Of a DNA stretch of 21,900 nt, positions 8,042 through 16,842 are shown piece by piece. The stretch's first letter is position 1. The number at the start of each line of letters is the position of its first letter. Origin of the DNA: Zetaproteobacteria bacterium (GTDB lineage: Bacteria > Pseudomonadota > Zetaproteobacteria > Mariprofundales > Mariprofundaceae); the NCBI GenBank assembly GCA_021545665.1, contig JAJRTX010000300.1, positions 1 through 21,900 of the forward strand, written 5' to 3'. The notes under the pieces are model-generated. The model searched no databases, was not told the DNA's origin, and saw only the letters and a list, made by a program, of their open reading frames with translations. Both the position numbers and the translations under genes were made by a program.

Positions 8042-9022
8042 TCAGCTTTCCGGGGAATCCAGACTTTCTTCCTGAGGAGGCCAGTTATCCAGCTGCATAC
8101 CAAGTTCAAGACCCATACTCTCAAGCACTTCCTTAATCTCATTCAAAGACTTACGACCAAAATTAGGGGTGCGCAGCATCGCCTGTTCACTACGCTGAAC
8201 CAAATCACCCACACGAAACACATCATCGCTTTTCAAGCAGTTCATCGAACGCACTGAAAGGTCGAGGTGCTCAATCGGCTGGATCAGCAAATTTTCAAGA
8301 CCATCATCGACCGGTTCTTCTACAATGCCCTTATCACGGCTGGAAAAATCAACAAACACAGTCAGCTGATTCTCAATGATAGCAGCCGCTTTATTAATGG
8401 CCTCTTTGGGTGACAAAGAACCATTCGTTTCGACTTCCATAATCAGTTTGTCATAGTTTGTTTTCTGACCAACACGGGCTGACTCAACACGGGTGGAAAC
8501 ACGATGTATGGGCGAATAGGAAGCATCAATCAGCAATGAACCAACTGGACGTTCATCCACCTCGCGTTCACTGGCCGGATCATAACCACGACCCTTTTCT
8601 ATTCTTGCCTCAAACTTCAAATGACCATCATTATTCAAATGAGCCAGCACCAGTTCAGGATTCAATACCATAACGCCAGCAGGATACTGAATATCCGCAG
8701 CAGTCACTATAGCAGGACCCTTCATATCAATGCTAACGGTGGTTGGATCATCACTTTCCATACGTACATCCAACTCTTTCAGAGCAAGGATGATATCCAT
8801 AACATCCTCACGTACACCTTTGATGGTATCATATTCGTGTACCACGCCATCAATAATAACAGAAGTTACAGCACTTCCCGGCAGTGCTGAAAGCAACATG
8901 CGGCGCAGGCTGTTTCCGATAGTCGTACCAAAACCGCGTTCCAGTGGTTCAAACACAATCTTGGCAGAGCGACCGGCAACCTTCTCTTCGATGTTGATAT
9001 GACGTGGCTTAATCAATTGCAT
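8042..9022 (-). CDS. rpoA: RNA polymerase alpha subunit
   Basis: Alpha dimerises to seed assembly of RNA polymerase, and its C-terminal domain contacts UP elements and activators. The 326-residue product has the N-terminal domain (about 1-235) with the GNSLRRMLLSALPG assembly helix near 36-50. A linker leads to the helical C-terminal domain, where Arg258 and Asn261 in DLSVRSMNCLK match the DNA-contacting Arg265 and Asn268 of E. coli. The domain ends with the usual LGMQLDNWPP followed by a short acidic tail. The ATG at 9022 has AAGGA upstream. It lies between rpsD and rplQ, the standard alpha-operon position. Confidence 0.98.
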   Translation of the reverse strand: MQLIKPRHINIEEKVAGRSAKIVFEPLERGFGTTIGNSLRRMLLSALPGSAVTSVIIDGVVHEYDTIKGVREDVMDIILALKELDVRMESDDPTTVSIDMKGPAIVTAADIQYPAGVMVLNPELVLAHLNNDGHLKFEARIEKGRGYDPASEREVDERPVGSLLIDASYSPIHRVSTRVESARVGQKTNYDKLIMEVETNGSLSPKEAINKAAAIIENQLTVFVDFSSRDKGIVEEPVDDGLENLLIQPIEHLDLSVRSMNCLKSDDVFRVGDLVQRSEQAMLRTPNFGRKSLNEIKEVLESMGLELGMQLDNWPPQEESLDSPES

Positions 9023-9038
9023 GCTGTGTCCTTAATGA

Positions 9039-9668
9039 TTACTTGGAATAAAGTTCAACAATCAGCTGTTCGCGGATACCCGCATCCAGCTGCTCGCGAA
9101 CGGGTAGTTCACGGAATGTGCCCTGACGACTTGGCAGGTCAATATCCAGCCATTCTGCAGTCCCACGGCCACCTGCCGCTTCGACTGCAGCATTGATGCG
9201 TAAATGTTCTTTGGCACTGTCCACCAGTTCAAGGCGAGCACCAACCGGAACACGCATTGAGGGAATGTTGACAATACCATCATTCACCTTTACCAGCTTG
9301 TGACGCACAATCTGACGTGCTTCTGTACGCGAACTGGCCAGCCCCATTCGATAGACAACATTGTCCAGCCGAGACTCAATCATTTGCAAAAGATTCAGAC
9401 CTGTAATTCCAGGCATCCGATCAGCATCGCTGAAGTAGCGACGGAACTGTTTTTCCTGCAAACCATAGATGCGCTTAACCTTCTGCTTCTCACGCAGCTG
9501 CAATCCATAATCTGAAGTCTTGGTACGACGATTCTGACCATGCATACCAGGTGCATATGGCCGACGCTCAATCGGACATTTGTCCGAATAGCATTTACTG
9601 CCCTTGATAAATAATTTTTCGCCTTCACGCCTGCACAGGCGGCATTTAGCTTCCAGATAACGTGCCAT
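9039..9668 (-). CDS. rpsD: Ribosomal protein S4 (uS4), zinc-binding form
   Basis: uS4 is a primary 16S rRNA binder that nucleates assembly of the small-subunit body. In E. coli it also represses the alpha operon. The 209-residue product has four N-terminal cysteines, Cys9, Cys12, Cys26 and Cys31, which make this the C+ zinc form; the E. coli protein lacks this set. The S4 RNA-binding domain follows, with SRLDNVVYRMGLASSRTEAR starting near residue 97. The ATG at 9668 has TAGGAG upstream. It lies between rpsK and rpoA. Whether autoregulation at the rpsM leader exists here cannot be read from the protein. Confidence 0.97.
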   Translation of the reverse strand: MARYLEAKCRLCRREGEKLFIKGSKCYSDKCPIERRPYAPGMHGQNRRTKTSDYGLQLREKQKVKRIYGLQEKQFRRYFSDADRMPGITGLNLLQMIESRLDNVVYRMGLASSRTEARQIVRHKLVKVNDGIVNIPSMRVPVGARLELVDSAKEHLRINAAVEAAGGRGTAEWLDIDLPSRQGTFRELPVREQLDAGIREQLIVELYSK

Positions 9669-9680
9669 TAAATCTTACTC

Positions 9681-10085
9681 CTAAACGCGGCGCCGCTTGG
9701 GCGGGCGGCATCCATTATGTGGAATCGGGGTGACATCACGGATGGATGTGACGTTAATACCTACAGCTGCAATGGCGCGCAGAGCGGACTCACGACCACC
9801 ACCTGGACCTCGCACCAGTACAGAAACATTCTTCACGCCATGATCCATAGCCTTGCGTGCGGCTTCCTCGGCAGCTACCTGAGCTGCAAACGGCGTGCTT
9901 TTACGCGAACCCTTAAAACCGGAAGCTCCGCTGGTTGCCCAGCAAATTGCATTGCCTGCATCATCGGTAAAGGTAATAATTGTATTGTTAAAGCTTGCTT
10001 TAATATGGGCAACAGCATTAGCAATATTCTTGCGAACACGTTTCTTGCCAACAGTAGTTTTAGCAGCTTTCTTAGGTGCAGCCAT
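9681..10085 (-). CDS. rpsK: Ribosomal protein S11 (uS11)
   Basis: uS11 sits on the platform of the small subunit near the mRNA exit and contacts 16S rRNA helices of that region. The 134-residue product shows a basic N-terminal tail, the [17 protein letters not shown] strand region, the conserved [15 protein letters not shown] stretch and the family C-terminus [14 protein letters not shown]. Length is in the usual range (about 129). The ATG at 10085 follows AAGGGG. It is 11 bases after rpsM and 12 bases before rpsD, so these genes are probably translated from one message. Confidence 0.98.
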   Translation of the reverse strand: MAAPKKAAKTTVGKKRVRKNIANAVAHIKASFNNTIITFTDDAGNAICWATSGASGFKGSRKSTPFAAQVAAEEAARKAMDHGVKNVSVLVRGPGGGRESALRAIAAVGINVTSIRDVTPIPHNGCRPPKRRRV

Positions 10086-10096
10086 TCTTTATCCCC

Positions 10097-10465
10097 TTAC
10101 TTCTTCTTGCCGGCAACAGTACGACGTGGACCTTTGCGCGTGCGGGCATTTGTTTTACTGCGCTGACCACGAACCGGCAAGCCTCTGCGATGGCGTAAAC
10201 CACGGTAACAGCCGAGATCAGTCAAACGCTTAATGTTCATGGTAACTTCACGACTAAGATCACCTTCAACTGCATAATCATCACCGATAATATTACGGAT
10301 TTTACTAACTTCACCCTCGCTCAGATCTTTCACGCGAATCTCGGGATTCACACCTGCCTGACCAAGAATTTTCTGCGCAGAACTCAACCCAATACCAAAA
10401 ATATAGGTTAACGCAATTTCTATGCGTTTCTGAGTTGGAATATTTACACCGGCTATACGAGCCAC
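10097..10465 (-). CDS. rpsM: Ribosomal protein S13 (uS13), GTG start
   Basis: uS13 lies in the head of the small subunit and forms bridges to the large subunit and contacts with tRNA. The 122-residue product begins [18 protein letters not shown], has the helix-two-turn-helix core, and ends with the basic tail rich in Arg and Lys. The start codon is GTG at 10465, supported by an almost perfect TAAGGAGGT a few bases upstream. The 68-base gap before it, downstream of rpmJ, is one of the longer ones in the block and contains an AT-rich inverted repeat. In E. coli this leader is where S4 represses translation. Confidence 0.97.
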   Translation of the reverse strand: MARIAGVNIPTQKRIEIALTYIFGIGLSSAQKILGQAGVNPEIRVKDLSEGEVSKIRNIIGDDYAVEGDLSREVTMNIKRLTDLGCYRGLRHRRGLPVRGQRSKTNARTRKGPRRTVAGKKK

Positions 10466-10502
10466 TTATACCTCCTTAGGCCCGGAAAAAAAGCTGTGAT
10501 TT

Positions 10503-10519
10503 ATAGTAACTTTTACTAT
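10503..10519 (-). repeat. AT-rich inverted repeat in the rpmJ-rpsM gap
   Basis: ATAGTAA (10503-10509) and TTACTAT (10513-10519) are perfect inverted copies with a three-base loop. They lie about 40 bases upstream of the rpsM GTG. The hairpin is AT-rich and has no U tract after it, so it is not a normal terminator. It may be a leader structure or a chance match. Confidence 0.4.
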
Positions 10520-10533
10520 TTCCCGCATTTTTT

Positions 10534-10647
10534 CTACCCCTGACGCTGTTTATGTCGAGGATTCTCACAAATAATGCGAACAACGCCTTTGCGGCGAATG
10601 ACACGACATTTGTTACACATTTTTTTGACTGATGCACGGACTTTCAC
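10534..10647 (-). CDS. rpmJ: Ribosomal protein L36 (bL36), zinc-binding form, GTG start
   Basis: bL36 is the smallest large-subunit protein and stabilises 23S rRNA near the peptidyl transferase base. Translation from GTG at 10647 gives 37 residues ending RHKQRQG before TAG, exactly the family length. Cys11, Cys14, Cys27 and His32 form the zinc site, so this is the C+ version. A strong GAGGAGGTG ribosome-binding site lies upstream of the GTG. The gene is easily missed because of its size and start codon. It lies 38 bases after infA and 68 before rpsM, the common infA-rpmJ-rpsM order. Confidence 0.97.
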   Translation of the reverse strand: MKVRASVKKMCNKCRVIRRKGVVRIICENPRHKQRQG

Positions 10648-10685
10648 GCCTGCACCTCCTCACAATCTATTAATCTGAATACTAA

Positions 10686-10904
10686 CTATTTCTCACGGTA
10701 GCTGATGCGACCACGAGACAAGTCGTATGGAGAAATCTCCACCGTTACCTTGTCACCAGGAAGAATACGGATGTAGTACTTCCTCATTTTTCCGGAAATG
10801 GTACACAGCAATTCATGCTCATTTTCCAGCTTTACCTTAAACATGGCATTGGGAAGTTTTTCAATCACTTCGCCCGCCATTTCAATAATATCTTCTTTTG
10901 CCAT
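10686..10904 (-). CDS. infA: Translation initiation factor IF-1
   Basis: IF-1 binds the A site of the small subunit during initiation and helps IF-2 and IF-3. The 72-residue product is the full family length and a single OB/S1-like fold, starting [20 protein letters not shown] and ending [13 protein letters not shown]. The ATG at 10904 lies three bases after the adk stop. No strong Shine-Dalgarno sequence is visible, so translation may rely on coupling to adk. Its place between adk and rpmJ matches the arrangement in many non-gammaproteobacteria; in E. coli infA is elsewhere. Confidence 0.98.
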   Translation of the reverse strand: MAKEDIIEMAGEVIEKLPNAMFKVKLENEHELLCTISGKMRKYYIRILPGDKVTVEISPYDLSRGRISYREK

Positions 10905-10907
10905 ACT

Positions 10908-11549
10908 CTAGTTTCCGACCGCCTGTTTTAGTACAGCATACACCGACTGCATCTCCCCTGAAGCATCCAGTTTATAAAAACCTGGCTTATCCTGGTAATA
11001 AGCCAAAAGTGGCTCAGTCTGCTCGCGGTAAACAATCAGCCGCTGGGCAATCACCTCTTTGCGGTCATCTTCTCGCTGGTACAACTCACCACCACAACGA
11101 TCACAGCACCCTGCTTTTCGGGGCGGCGAATACTGCCGATGAAATCCAAAACCGCAAGCCTTGCAAATCAAGCGTCCGCTTAGACGCTTCAACAGGTCCT
11201 TTTCGGGCGCATCCATGAATACAATATGATCAATCTTCAGACCGCGTCTGGACAACATTTCGGCCAGCTCTTCAGCCTGCGCCACATTACGGGGAAAACC
11301 GTCCAACAAAAATCCGGCACCACCACCTGTTACAATAGCATTTTCTATCATGTCCACGACTACAGCATCCGGAACCAGCTTTCCGCCATCCATATAAACT
11401 TTGGCCTGCTTGCCTGCATCTGTACCTTCTCGCACAGCTGCACGCAGGATATCGCCCATAGCCATATGCCTGATACCAGTTTCTGAAGCCAGCCTCTCAC
11501 CCTGCGTTCCCTTACCAACACCGGGAGGGCCAAATAAAACCAGATTCAT
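10908..11549 (-). CDS. adk: Adenylate kinase with zinc-type LID
   Basis: Adenylate kinase interconverts ATP and AMP with two ADP in the cytoplasm and sets the adenylate energy charge. The 213-residue product is the long form. The P-loop GPPGVGKGT is at 7-15, DGFPR at 83-87, and the LID domain (about 122-160) carries Cys129, Cys132, Cys149 and Cys152. These four predict a structural zinc, as in Gram-positive enzymes; the E. coli LID has no such set. Cys148 beside Cys149 is an extra cysteine. The ATG at 11549 overlaps the secY stop by four bases. Location between secY and infA is typical of Firmicutes and some proteobacterial classes but not of enterobacteria. Confidence 0.97.
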   Translation of the reverse strand: MNLVLFGPPGVGKGTQGERLASETGIRHMAMGDILRAAVREGTDAGKQAKVYMDGGKLVPDAVVVDMIENAIVTGGGAGFLLDGFPRNVAQAEELAEMLSRRGLKIDHIVFMDAPEKDLLKRLSGRLICKACGFGFHRQYSPPRKAGCCDRCGGELYQREDDRKEVIAQRLIVYREQTEPLLAYYQDKPGFYKLDASGEMQSVYAVLKQAVGN

Positions 11550-12883
11550 CGACGCCCGGTTTTCAGTCGTGCTTTTTTCATCAGGCCTTCATATTGATGG
11601 CTCATTAAATGTGACTGAATCTGGCCCATGGTGTCCATAGTCACAACAACAACAATCAGCAGGCTGGTACCACCAAAGTAGAACGGCACCGATAACTCTG
11701 AAATCAACCATTGTGGCAATAAACAAACCAGAGAAACATAAGCTGCACCCACTACGGTGATGCGGGTCAATACACTATCGACATATTCCGCTGTTTTCTG
11801 ACCGGGACGAATACCCGGAATAAAACCACCATTTTTCTTCAGATTGTCAGCTGTGTCTTTCGGGTTAAAGACAATCGCTGTATAGAAAAAACAGAAGAAT
11901 ACAATCAAGAAGGTAAACAGCAGCATATATAACCATGCGCCAGGCGAAAGAATAGCCGAGAGATCACCCAGCCAGCCAAAACCTTCAACACCCTTGGTGA
12001 ATTGTGCAAATGTCGCTGGCAACAAAATCAGACTTGAGGCGAAGATTGGAGGAATAACACCGGCAGTATTAACTTTCAGCGGCAAAAATGAGGACTGGCC
12101 ACCATACATGCGGTTACCGACCTGCCGCTTGGCATATTGGATCGGAATTCGCCTCTGGGCGCGTTCAAACCAGACCACTACGCCGGTCACAGCAAGCGTC
12201 ATGGCAAATAATGCCAAAACGGTAAAGGCTGTATATTCACCCGTACGCGCCAACTCCAGCGTGCCGCCGATAGCGGAAGGAAGCCCGGCCGCAATACCGG
12301 CAAAAATGATCAGTGAGATACCATTACCAATACCGCGCTCGGTAATCTGCTCTCCAACCCACATCAAAAATACAGTGCCGGTTACCAGCGTAACCATCGT
12401 CATTAATTTAAATGCCATGCCCGGCTCAATCACCACAGGCTGGCCAGCGACAGAGAATGACTCCAGACCCACTGCAATACCGGTTGATTGGAAAATTGCC
12501 AGCACTACAGTGCCGTAACGGGTATATTCGGTTATTTTCCTGCGCCCTGATTCACCTTCTTTTTTCAATTGCTCAAGTCTGGGAGAAACTACAGTCATCA
12601 GCTGAATGATAATAGCGGCGGAAATATAAGGCATGATGCCAAGTGCGAAAATAGTCAGGCGTGACAGAGCACCACCCGAAAACATATCAAACATGCCGAG
12701 CAGTGAACCCTGGGCCTGATTGAAAAACTGGGCCAGTACCGCTGCATCCATACCAGGCACCGGAATATGTGCTCCGATACGAAATACCACCAGCATGGCC
12801 AGGGTAAACAGGATGCGGTTTTTCAACTCGGGGATCTTGCCTATATCACCGAAACCACCCATTGCTGCCGCTGGATTGGCCAT
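11546..12883 (-). CDS. secY: SecY, protein translocase channel subunit
   Basis: SecY forms the inner-membrane channel through which SecA or the ribosome drives unfolded proteins, with SecE and SecG. The 445-residue product has ten predicted membrane segments. Conserved marks include the plug region after [17 protein letters not shown] at 181-190, the basic cytoplasmic loop [14 protein letters not shown] at 240-253, and the C5 loop [12 protein letters not shown] beginning near 356. The basic C-terminus ends KTGRR. AGAGGT lies just upstream of the ATG at 12883, which is one base after the rplO stop. It is followed by an ATGA overlap with adk. Confidence 0.98.
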   Translation of the reverse strand: MANPAAAMGGFGDIGKIPELKNRILFTLAMLVVFRIGAHIPVPGMDAAVLAQFFNQAQGSLLGMFDMFSGGALSRLTIFALGIMPYISAAIIIQLMTVVSPRLEQLKKEGESGRRKITEYTRYGTVVLAIFQSTGIAVGLESFSVAGQPVVIEPGMAFKLMTMVTLVTGTVFLMWVGEQITERGIGNGISLIIFAGIAAGLPSAIGGTLELARTGEYTAFTVLALFAMTLAVTGVVVWFERAQRRIPIQYAKRQVGNRMYGGQSSFLPLKVNTAGVIPPIFASSLILLPATFAQFTKGVEGFGWLGDLSAILSPGAWLYMLLFTFLIVFFCFFYTAIVFNPKDTADNLKKNGGFIPGIRPGQKTAEYVDSVLTRITVVGAAYVSLVCLLPQWLISELSVPFYFGGTSLLIVVVVTMDTMGQIQSHLMSHQYEGLMKKARLKTGRR

Positions 12884-12884
12884 C

Positions 12885-13337
12885 TCAGACCTCTGCTGTT
12901 GTCAGGTTAAGTGTGCCACCGGCAGCTTCCAGCTTGGCAACAGCCTGCCTGGATGCAGCAGACACAGACACATTAACTTTTTTCGTTAACTCACCAGTTG
13001 CCAGTAACTTAATGGGATCAACAGCATTTCTTACCAGCCCGGCTTCATACAGCATGGCTGCATCAATATTGCTGTCCGCTTTAAAACCGTTTAACTGGCT
13101 AATATTAACCAACTGAAAAACATTCCTTGAGCGGGGTGTAAAACCACGTTTGGGTACACGCTGGATCAATGGCATCTGACCGCCTTCAAAACCACGGGCA
13201 ATTGAGCCGCCGGTGCGGGACTTCTGACCCTTATGTCCACGGCCGCCAGTCTTGCCGTGGCCGGTTCCTATACCGCAGCCCAGGCGCTTGCGCCCGCGAC
13301 GCGAACCTTCTGTTGGTTTCAGTTCATTCAACTTCAT
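12885..13337 (-). CDS. rplO: Ribosomal protein L15 (uL15)
   Basis: uL15 is a late-assembly large-subunit protein with a long basic N-terminal extension that threads into 23S rRNA. The 150-residue product starts [20 protein letters not shown] and carries the glycine- and arginine-rich [18 protein letters not shown] region, then the folded C-terminal domain. Length is close to the usual 144. The ATG at 13337 has GGAGAA upstream within the end of rpmD. It is followed after one base by secY, the conserved spc-operon order. Confidence 0.97.
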   Translation of the reverse strand: MKLNELKPTEGSRRGRKRLGCGIGTGHGKTGGRGHKGQKSRTGGSIARGFEGGQMPLIQRVPKRGFTPRSRNVFQLVNISQLNGFKADSNIDAAMLYEAGLVRNAVDPIKLLATGELTKKVNVSVSAASRQAVAKLEAAGGTLNLTTAEV

Positions 13338-13340
13338 GTC

Positions 13341-13532
13341 TTATTCTCCGGACTCAATACGAACGAGATGCCTGATCTTGTTGACCATGCCACGAACTGA
13401 AGGTGTGTCTTCCAGCTCTACAAGCTGATTCAAACGGCGAAAACCAAGACCTTGTAACGTTGCCTTCTGCTCTTTGGGACAACCTGTGCCACTCTTGAAC
13501 TGGCGAATATGAATGGTTTTTTTCTTGCCCAT
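13341..13532 (-). CDS. rpmD: Ribosomal protein L30 (uL30)
   Basis: uL30 is a small large-subunit protein binding 23S rRNA domain II. The 63-residue product matches family length, with [20 protein letters not shown] near the start and [20 protein letters not shown] in the core, the signature helix of the family. TAGGAG precedes the ATG at 13532. It lies nine bases after rpsE and three before rplO. L30 is absent from some bacterial groups, so its presence is a mild lineage marker. Confidence 0.95.
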   Translation of the reverse strand: MGKKKTIHIRQFKSGTGCPKEQKATLQGLGFRRLNQLVELEDTPSVRGMVNKIRHLVRIESGE

Positions 13533-13541
13533 TACTATCTC

Positions 13542-14018
13542 CTAAGCTTTGCCGCGACGTGCAGCGATCTGCTCAGGGCTTTCCAGCGACTTCAAACCAT
13601 TAAATGTTGCGCGAACGGTATTGATTTCATTGCGTGAACCCTGTGATTTGGTCAAAATATCTTTAATGCCTACTGCATCCAGAACAGCACGTACGGCTGA
13701 ATTTGCTATCACACCGGTACCTTCAGAGGCAGGCTTAAGCATCACGCGGCTTGCATCCTGATGGCCAGTTACCTGATAGTGAATCGTACCATCTTTACGG
13801 GGCACATAAATCAGTGACTTCTTGGCAATATCAGTTGCCTTACGAATGGCTTCGGGAACTTCTTTGGCTTTAGCATGGCCGAATCCAATATGACCCTGCC
13901 CATCACCAACCACCATTAGCGCCGAGAAACTCATACGGCGACCACCTGAAGTAGTCTTGGCAATACGGTTTATATTTATGAGCTTTTCAGTCAGCTCCAA
14001 TTCATCTGCATTAATCAT
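13542..14018 (-). CDS. rpsE: Ribosomal protein S5 (uS5)
   Basis: uS5 lines the mRNA entry and helps decoding accuracy together with S4. The 158-residue product has the N-terminal double-stranded-RNA-binding-like domain, with INRIAKTTSGGRRMSFSALM at 17-36 and GFGHAKAKEVPEAIRKA near 46, followed by the C-terminal domain with the SQGSRNEINTVRATFNGL stretch. Length is close to E. coli (167). AGGGG precedes the ATG at 14018, nine bases after rplR. Confidence 0.97.
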   Translation of the reverse strand: MINADELELTEKLININRIAKTTSGGRRMSFSALMVVGDGQGHIGFGHAKAKEVPEAIRKATDIAKKSLIYVPRKDGTIHYQVTGHQDASRVMLKPASEGTGVIANSAVRAVLDAVGIKDILTKSQGSRNEINTVRATFNGLKSLESPEQIAARRGKA

Positions 14019-14027
14019 TCTTTACCC

Positions 14028-14381
14028 CTAAAACTTCAGGCCGGCGGCGCGAGCGCCTTCGGCCAGCGCCTGTACGCGCCCGTGATATGAAAAACGACCG
14101 CGATCAAAAGCAACCTGATCAACACCCGCCTTCAGAGCACGCTCCGCAATCAGTTTGCCCACGGCTTCGGCTCCATCTTTATTGCCGCCATTCTTTACTG
14201 TTTTCTCCAGACTGGATGCCATGGCCAGCGTAATCCCTTTGACATCATCAATAACCTGGGCATAAACATGGCGTGCTGAGCGAAAGATACTCAAACGCAA
14301 ACGCCCTGATGCTTTTACCCGCGCACGCACTTTGTTTGCACGACGCACTGCTCCGCTGGATTCATAACGTTTAACAGACAT
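14028..14381 (-). CDS. rplR: Ribosomal protein L18 (uL18)
   Basis: uL18 binds 5S rRNA and helps mount it on the large subunit. The 117-residue product has the family length of about 117. It shows [18 protein letters not shown] in the first half and [22 protein letters not shown] near the C-terminus, the conserved signature. AGGAG precedes the ATG at 14381. It lies between rplF and rpsE with a 26-base gap to rplF. Confidence 0.97.
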   Translation of the reverse strand: MSVKRYESSGAVRRANKVRARVKASGRLRLSIFRSARHVYAQVIDDVKGITLAMASSLEKTVKNGGNKDGAEAVGKLIAERALKAGVDQVAFDRGRFSYHGRVQALAEGARAAGLKF

Positions 14382-14407
14382 AACTACTCCTGGTACCTGT
14401 TCGACTC

Positions 14408-14941
14408 TTAAGCCTTTTTGCCTTCTTTCATGGGCACATATTCACCGACATAGCGAACACCTTTACCCTTATAAGGCTCAGGCGGACGAAAAGCGCGAAT
14501 TTCAGCAGCCACCTGACCTACTTTCTGCTTATCAATACCGCTGACAATAATATTGCTCTTGTCCACTTTGGCTTCGACGCCATCAGGTAGGGCATATTCC
14601 ACCGGATGTGAAAAACCCAGCGACAAATTCAAGATTTTACCCTGTGTCTGGGCACGATAACCAACACCGCGCAGCTCTAAAGTCTTTTCAAAGCCCTTAC
14701 TTACGCCTTCAATATTATTCGCCAACAGAGCACGAACCAACCCATAAAACGACTTGGTTTTCTTGGTTCCCAGATCAGTACAGCTGATAGTCAGCCGATC
14801 TCCATCCTGAGCCACGCTAATTCCAGCAAACAAAGGAGATGTGAGTTCACCCTTACTTCCTTTAACCGTAACAGAATCGGCTGCGATGCAAGCCTCAACT
14901 CCGGCTGGAAGTGTAATGGGTTGTTTACCAATACGTGACAT
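14408..14941 (-). CDS. rplF: Ribosomal protein L6 (uL6)
   Basis: uL6 binds the sarcin-ricin region and is near the elongation-factor site. From the ATG at 14941 the product is 177 residues, the E. coli length, starting [16 protein letters not shown] and ending with [19 protein letters not shown], the family signature. Two repeated alpha/beta domains are expected. GAGGT lies just before this ATG; the frame is open 51 bases further upstream to 14992, but that part overlaps rpsH and is not homologous. It sits between rpsH and rplR. Confidence 0.97.
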   Translation of the reverse strand: MSRIGKQPITLPAGVEACIAADSVTVKGSKGELTSPLFAGISVAQDGDRLTISCTDLGTKKTKSFYGLVRALLANNIEGVSKGFEKTLELRGVGYRAQTQGKILNLSLGFSHPVEYALPDGVEAKVDKSNIIVSGIDKQKVGQVAAEIRAFRPPEPYKGKGVRYVGEYVPMKEGKKA

Positions 14942-14948
14942 ATCTACC

Positions 14949-15344
14949 TCAAAATACCGTACACAGCACTTCGCCACCGATATTGGCGGCACGTGCTTTT
15001 TTATCAGTCATGATTCCCTGTGAAGTACTGACTACAGCTACACCGTAACCATTTTTCACACGTGGCAACTCATCCGAACCGACATAAACGCGTCGTCCGG
15101 ATTTGGAAATACGAGTGATCTCCTGAATAACTGGCTGACCTTCATCGTCGTATCGCAAAGTCAAACGCAAATACCGATGGCCTTTATGGTTATAAGCTTT
15201 AACAGCTCCAATATAACCTTCACCCTTCAGTAATTCGGCAAGAGCCAGCAAAGCCTTACTGGCAGGCATTTCAATTTTCTCAATTCTCGCCGTCTGTGCG
15301 TTTCGAATACGCGTCAACATATCGGCTATACGATCCATCATCAT
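14949..15344 (-). CDS. rpsH: Ribosomal protein S8 (uS8)
   Basis: uS8 binds central-domain 16S rRNA early in assembly and in E. coli represses the spc operon at the rplE leader. The 131-residue product has IADMLTRIRNAQTARIEKI at the start and the family end STSQGIMTDKKARAANIGGE. The frame begins with three Met codons in a row; the first at 15344 is favoured by AAGGGG about eight bases before it. It follows rpsN by 12 bases and precedes rplF by seven. Confidence 0.97.
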   Translation of the reverse strand: MMMDRIADMLTRIRNAQTARIEKIEMPASKALLALAELLKGEGYIGAVKAYNHKGHRYLRLTLRYDDEGQPVIQEITRISKSGRRVYVGSDELPRVKNGYGVAVVSTSQGIMTDKKARAANIGGEVLCTVF

Positions 15345-15356
15345 AGTATATACCCC

Positions 15357-15542
15357 TTACCAGCTCGACTTGGCCATACCGGGAATTTCCCCGGCAAGGG
15401 CATGCTTGCGCAGACAGATGCGGCATATACCAAGCTTACGATAAACCGAATGCGGACGTCCGCAAATCTGGCAACGCGTATAGCCACGAACCTTAAATTT
15501 TGGTTTGCGATTGCATTTCACAATCAGTCTTTTGGAAGCCAT
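15357..15542 (-). CDS. rpsN: Ribosomal protein S14, short zinc type
   Basis: uS14 is in the head of the small subunit near the A site. The product is 61 residues, the short type-Z form, with zinc ligands Cys24, Cys27, Cys40 and Cys43 in RCQICG and CRICLRKHA. Most alpha-, beta- and gammaproteobacteria have the roughly 101-residue form without these cysteines, so this is informative about lineage. AGAGGG precedes the ATG at 15542. The gene is in the normal spc position between rplE and rpsH, so it is the main S14 and not a zinc-starvation paralog. Confidence 0.97.
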   Translation of the reverse strand: MASKRLIVKCNRKPKFKVRGYTRCQICGRPHSVYRKLGICRICLRKHALAGEIPGMAKSSW

Positions 15543-15554
15543 GAACTAACCCTC

Positions 15555-16094
15555 TTATGTGCGGAACGGCATGCTGAACTGCTTCAACAACGCACGTCCT
15601 TCTTCATTTGTATTGGCAGAAGTGCAGATGGTAACATCCATACCGCGAATTTTATCTACCTTATCATATTCAATTTCCGGGAAAATAATTTGCTCTTTTA
15701 TTCCCAGAGTGTAATTACCACTACCATCAAATGATCTGGGAGGAACACCTTTAAAGTCACGAATACGCGGTAGCGAAACATTGACCAGGCGATCAAGGAA
15801 TTCCCACATGCGCTCTCCGCGCAGGGTGACACGACAGCCTACCGGCATACCATCGCGCAACTTGAAGTTGGCAATGGATTTGCGCGCCCGTGTAGTCACC
15901 GGTTTCTGACCGGTAATGGTAGTCATGTCCGTCAGCGCACCCGCCATCAACTTGGAATTCTGGGATGCCTCACCCACGCCCATATTCACCACAATCTTGG
16001 TGATCACCGGCACCTGCATCGGATTCGTGTAGCCGAACTCCTTAACCAGAGCAGGGACAACTGTTTCTTTATACACTTCTTTTAACCTGGCCAT
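15555..16094 (-). CDS. rplE: Ribosomal protein L5 (uL5)
   Basis: uL5 binds 5S rRNA and contacts the P-site tRNA and the small-subunit head. From ATG 16094 the product is 179 residues, equal to the E. coli length, starting [20 protein letters not shown] and containing VVNMGVGEA and the [20 protein letters not shown] signature. An in-frame TTG at 16100 is rejected as the start because AGGAG is only about two bases before it, while it is eight bases before the ATG. It lies between rplX and rpsN. Confidence 0.97.
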   Translation of the reverse strand: MARLKEVYKETVVPALVKEFGYTNPMQVPVITKIVVNMGVGEASQNSKLMAGALTDMTTITGQKPVTTRARKSIANFKLRDGMPVGCRVTLRGERMWEFLDRLVNVSLPRIRDFKGVPPRSFDGSGNYTLGIKEQIIFPEIEYDKVDKIRGMDVTICTSANTNEEGRALLKQFSMPFRT

Positions 16095-16105
16095 TGTCAA
16101 ATCTC

Positions 16106-16435
16106 CTAGCTGTCCAACACTTCAGCACATTTGCTGCAGGTGCGAACTTTACGCCCGTCTTCGAGAACTTTAACGCCCAGACGTACACCAGTCTTACACT
16201 TAGGGCAGAAAAACTGCACATTGGAGATGGCCAGTGGCGCTTCTCTACTGATAATGCCGCCTTTACTCTCCTGACTCTGGCGGGTGTGGCGCTTAACTAT
16301 ATTAACCTTGGATACCAGTACGCGGGCATCCTGAGGCAATACGCGAATCACTTTGCCACGCACTCCTTTATCACGACCGCTAATTACGATCACTTCATCA
16401 TCTCTGCGGATTCGGGTTTTCACCATCGTCGTCAT
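16106..16435 (-). CDS. rplX: Ribosomal protein L24 (uL24) with C-terminal zinc ribbon
   Basis: uL24 starts large-subunit assembly at the 5' end of 23S rRNA. The 109-residue product has the KOW motif near the start ([20 protein letters not shown] at 14-33). The C-terminal part contains CPKC (77-80) and CSKC (100-103), a likely zinc ribbon present in many bacterial L24 proteins but not in all. The ATG at 16435 is chosen because GAGG is about ten bases before it; a second in-frame ATG three codons later is also possible. It lies between rplN and rplE. Confidence 0.96.
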   Translation of the reverse strand: MTTMVKTRIRRDDEVIVISGRDKGVRGKVIRVLPQDARVLVSKVNIVKRHTRQSQESKGGIISREAPLAISNVQFFCPKCKTGVRLGVKVLEDGRKVRTCSKCAEVLDS

Positions 16436-16459
16436 TTCTTTATCGCCTCGTTTTTTTAC

Positions 16460-16828
16460 TTACAGCACTTCAGGCGCAAGGGAAATAATTTTCATATAAC
16501 CCTTGCTACGCAACTCGCGTGTTACAGGGCCAAAAATACGTGTTCCCATCGGTTCGCCCTGCTTGGTGAGCAATACAGCTGCATTTTCATCAAAGCGAAT
16601 AGAGCTGCCATCAGAACGTCGAAATTCCTTGGCTGTACGGACAACCACAGCACGTTGAACCTCGCCCTTTTTAACCTTGCCTCCTGGCATGGCTTCTTTT
16701 ACTGCCACAACGATAACATCACCAACTCGGGCATAGCGACGCTTGGAACCGCCCAGCACCTTGATGCATTTCACCCGGCGGGCTCCGGAATTGTCTGCAA
16801 CCTGCAGTACGCTTTCAGTCTGAATCAT
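16460..16828 (-). CDS. rplN: Ribosomal protein L14 (uL14)
   Basis: uL14 lies at the subunit interface and contacts helices bridging to the small subunit; silencing factors such as RsfS bind it in other bacteria. The 122-residue product is the standard length, starting [19 protein letters not shown] and containing [21 protein letters not shown] and [17 protein letters not shown] precedes the ATG at 16828. It lies 14 bases after rpsQ and 24 before rplX. Confidence 0.98.
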   Translation of the reverse strand: MIQTESVLQVADNSGARRVKCIKVLGGSKRRYARVGDVIVVAVKEAMPGGKVKKGEVQRAVVVRTAKEFRRSDGSSIRFDENAAVLLTKQGEPMGTRIFGPVTRELRSKGYMKIISLAPEVL

Positions 16829-16842
16829 GGTATTCCTCTCGC

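Noticed and set aside
10460..10533. A sigma-70 promoter for the alpha genes in the rpmJ-rpsM gap
   Set aside because: TACTAT and TATAAA resemble -10 elements, but no acceptable -35 lies at 16-18 bases, so I do not call it.
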